A stretch of DNA of 64,000 bases from positions 248,001 to 312,000 of the forward strand of contig NZ_QLTK01000003.1 in NCBI RefSeq assembly GCF_003269035.1, in the 5' to 3' direction. How positions within the stretch are numbered: the first letter of the stretch is position 1; each line of letters starts with the position of its first letter. The notes under the pieces are model-generated. The model saw nothing but the letters and a program-made list of their open reading frames with translations. It was not told the origin of the DNA and did not search any database. Positions 63,694-64,000 of this stretch are shown here, one piece after another. The position numbers were made by a program, and so were the translations under genes. The stretch comes from Paraburkholderia bryophila. GTDB lineage: Bacteria > Pseudomonadota > Gammaproteobacteria > Burkholderiales > Burkholderiaceae.

Positions 63694-64000
63694 GAAAAAT
63701 CTCAGGCTACTGGATTCTGGTCGTCACGTTGACGGCGCTCGTTGCGCTCTTCGCATACTTCGACGGAGCCGAACGGGATCCCTCGCCCTATCGTCGAGTT
63801 GGCGCCGTCCTGATCGTCGGCGTGATCGCATTGCTCGCGCGTGCGCACCTCGCCTCCGCATGGCGGTTTGCCGCGCACCACGCTCCGGGGCGCAACAAGA
63901 CGCTGTATGAGCGGGAACCGTCGGCAAGGGTGGGCGCGGCGAAATTGCCGGAATTCGATCTCATCGAACACCGCTTCGAAAACCTGAAGCTGACGTTAAT
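63684..64000 (+). CDS. Large T6SS membrane protein, N-terminal part (cut by window end)
   Basis: The first 105 residues are visible. Two hydrophobic helices (YWILVVTLTALVALFAYFDG and VGAVLIVGVIALLARAHLAS) are followed by SAWRFAAHHAPGRNKTLYE and AAKLPEFDLIEHRFENLKLT. It overlaps the previous gene by 10 bases. A TssM-like or related envelope protein is likely from layout, but the diagnostic parts lie outside the window. Confidence 0.7.
   Translation, partial: MPLRKISGYWILVVTLTALVALFAYFDGAERDPSPYRRVGAVLIVGVIALLARAHLASAWRFAAHHAPGRNKTLYEREPSARVGAAKLPEFDLIEHRFENLKLTL

Overview
The window is high-GC DNA from a beta-proteobacterium that I read as Burkholderia/Paraburkholderia-like. The basis is the Burkholderia-type porin, the exopolysaccharide gene set resembling the cepacian bce-II cluster, the order of the nitrate assimilation genes, and a type VI secretion locus. 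No rRNA, tRNA, insertion sequence, prophage or CRISPR array was seen. Most genes have ordinary high-GC codon use. The clear exceptions in base composition are the AT-rich control regions at about 5.3-5.6 kb, 13.6-14.2 kb and 57.0-57.5 kb.

Region 1 (1-15.2 kb) is an exopolysaccharide cluster. It holds two GT4 glycosyltransferases, GDP-mannose 4,6-dehydratase, an acyltransferase translationally coupled to a secreted SGNH esterase, an exported beta-propeller-like protein with an EF-hand loop, a Wzx-type flippase, a double glycosyltransferase fusion, a second acyltransferase, a 47-residue membrane protein and UTP-glucose-1-phosphate uridylyltransferase. Together they would make nucleotide sugars, assemble and acylate a lipid-linked repeat unit and flip it.

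Region 2 (15.4-21.1 kb) holds malate synthase G with a GlcG-like protein, a MOSC protein, and a divergent response regulator/histidine kinase pair.

Region 3 (21.2-31.1 kb) is nitrate assimilation: nirB, nirD, a nitrate reductase fused to a CysJ/P450-reductase-like flavoprotein, a NarK-type transporter, and a soluble PilJ-domain protein with an MCP-like tip. nirB is preceded by a sigma-54 promoter, then by two hexaloop hairpins of the ANTAR-target type, the second mutually exclusive with an intrinsic terminator. The transporter has its own sigma-54 promoter.

Region 4 (31.1-51.2 kb) is metabolic and regulatory. It contains a LysR/alcohol dehydrogenase pair with a strong dyad between them, an AbiE-like toxin-antitoxin operon with two copies of a 36-bp operator-like element, and a porin. 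It also has a four-gene catabolic operon (aldehyde dehydrogenase, MFS, enolase-superfamily dehydratase, GMC oxidoreductase), further LysR and GntR regulators, trans-aconitate methyltransferase, and an aminotransferase/glutamine-synthetase-like pair.

Region 5 (51.4-64 kb) is a type VI secretion locus arranged divergently around an AT-rich control region. tssK-tssL-ompA hybrid-hcp-tssE run leftward; tssB-tssC-vgrG-PAAR-unknown membrane protein-large membrane protein (cut by the window edge) run rightward. A Rap1a/Tai-like small exported protein lies at its left border. tssA, F, G, H, J and an unmistakable tssM were not found and may lie to the right of the window.
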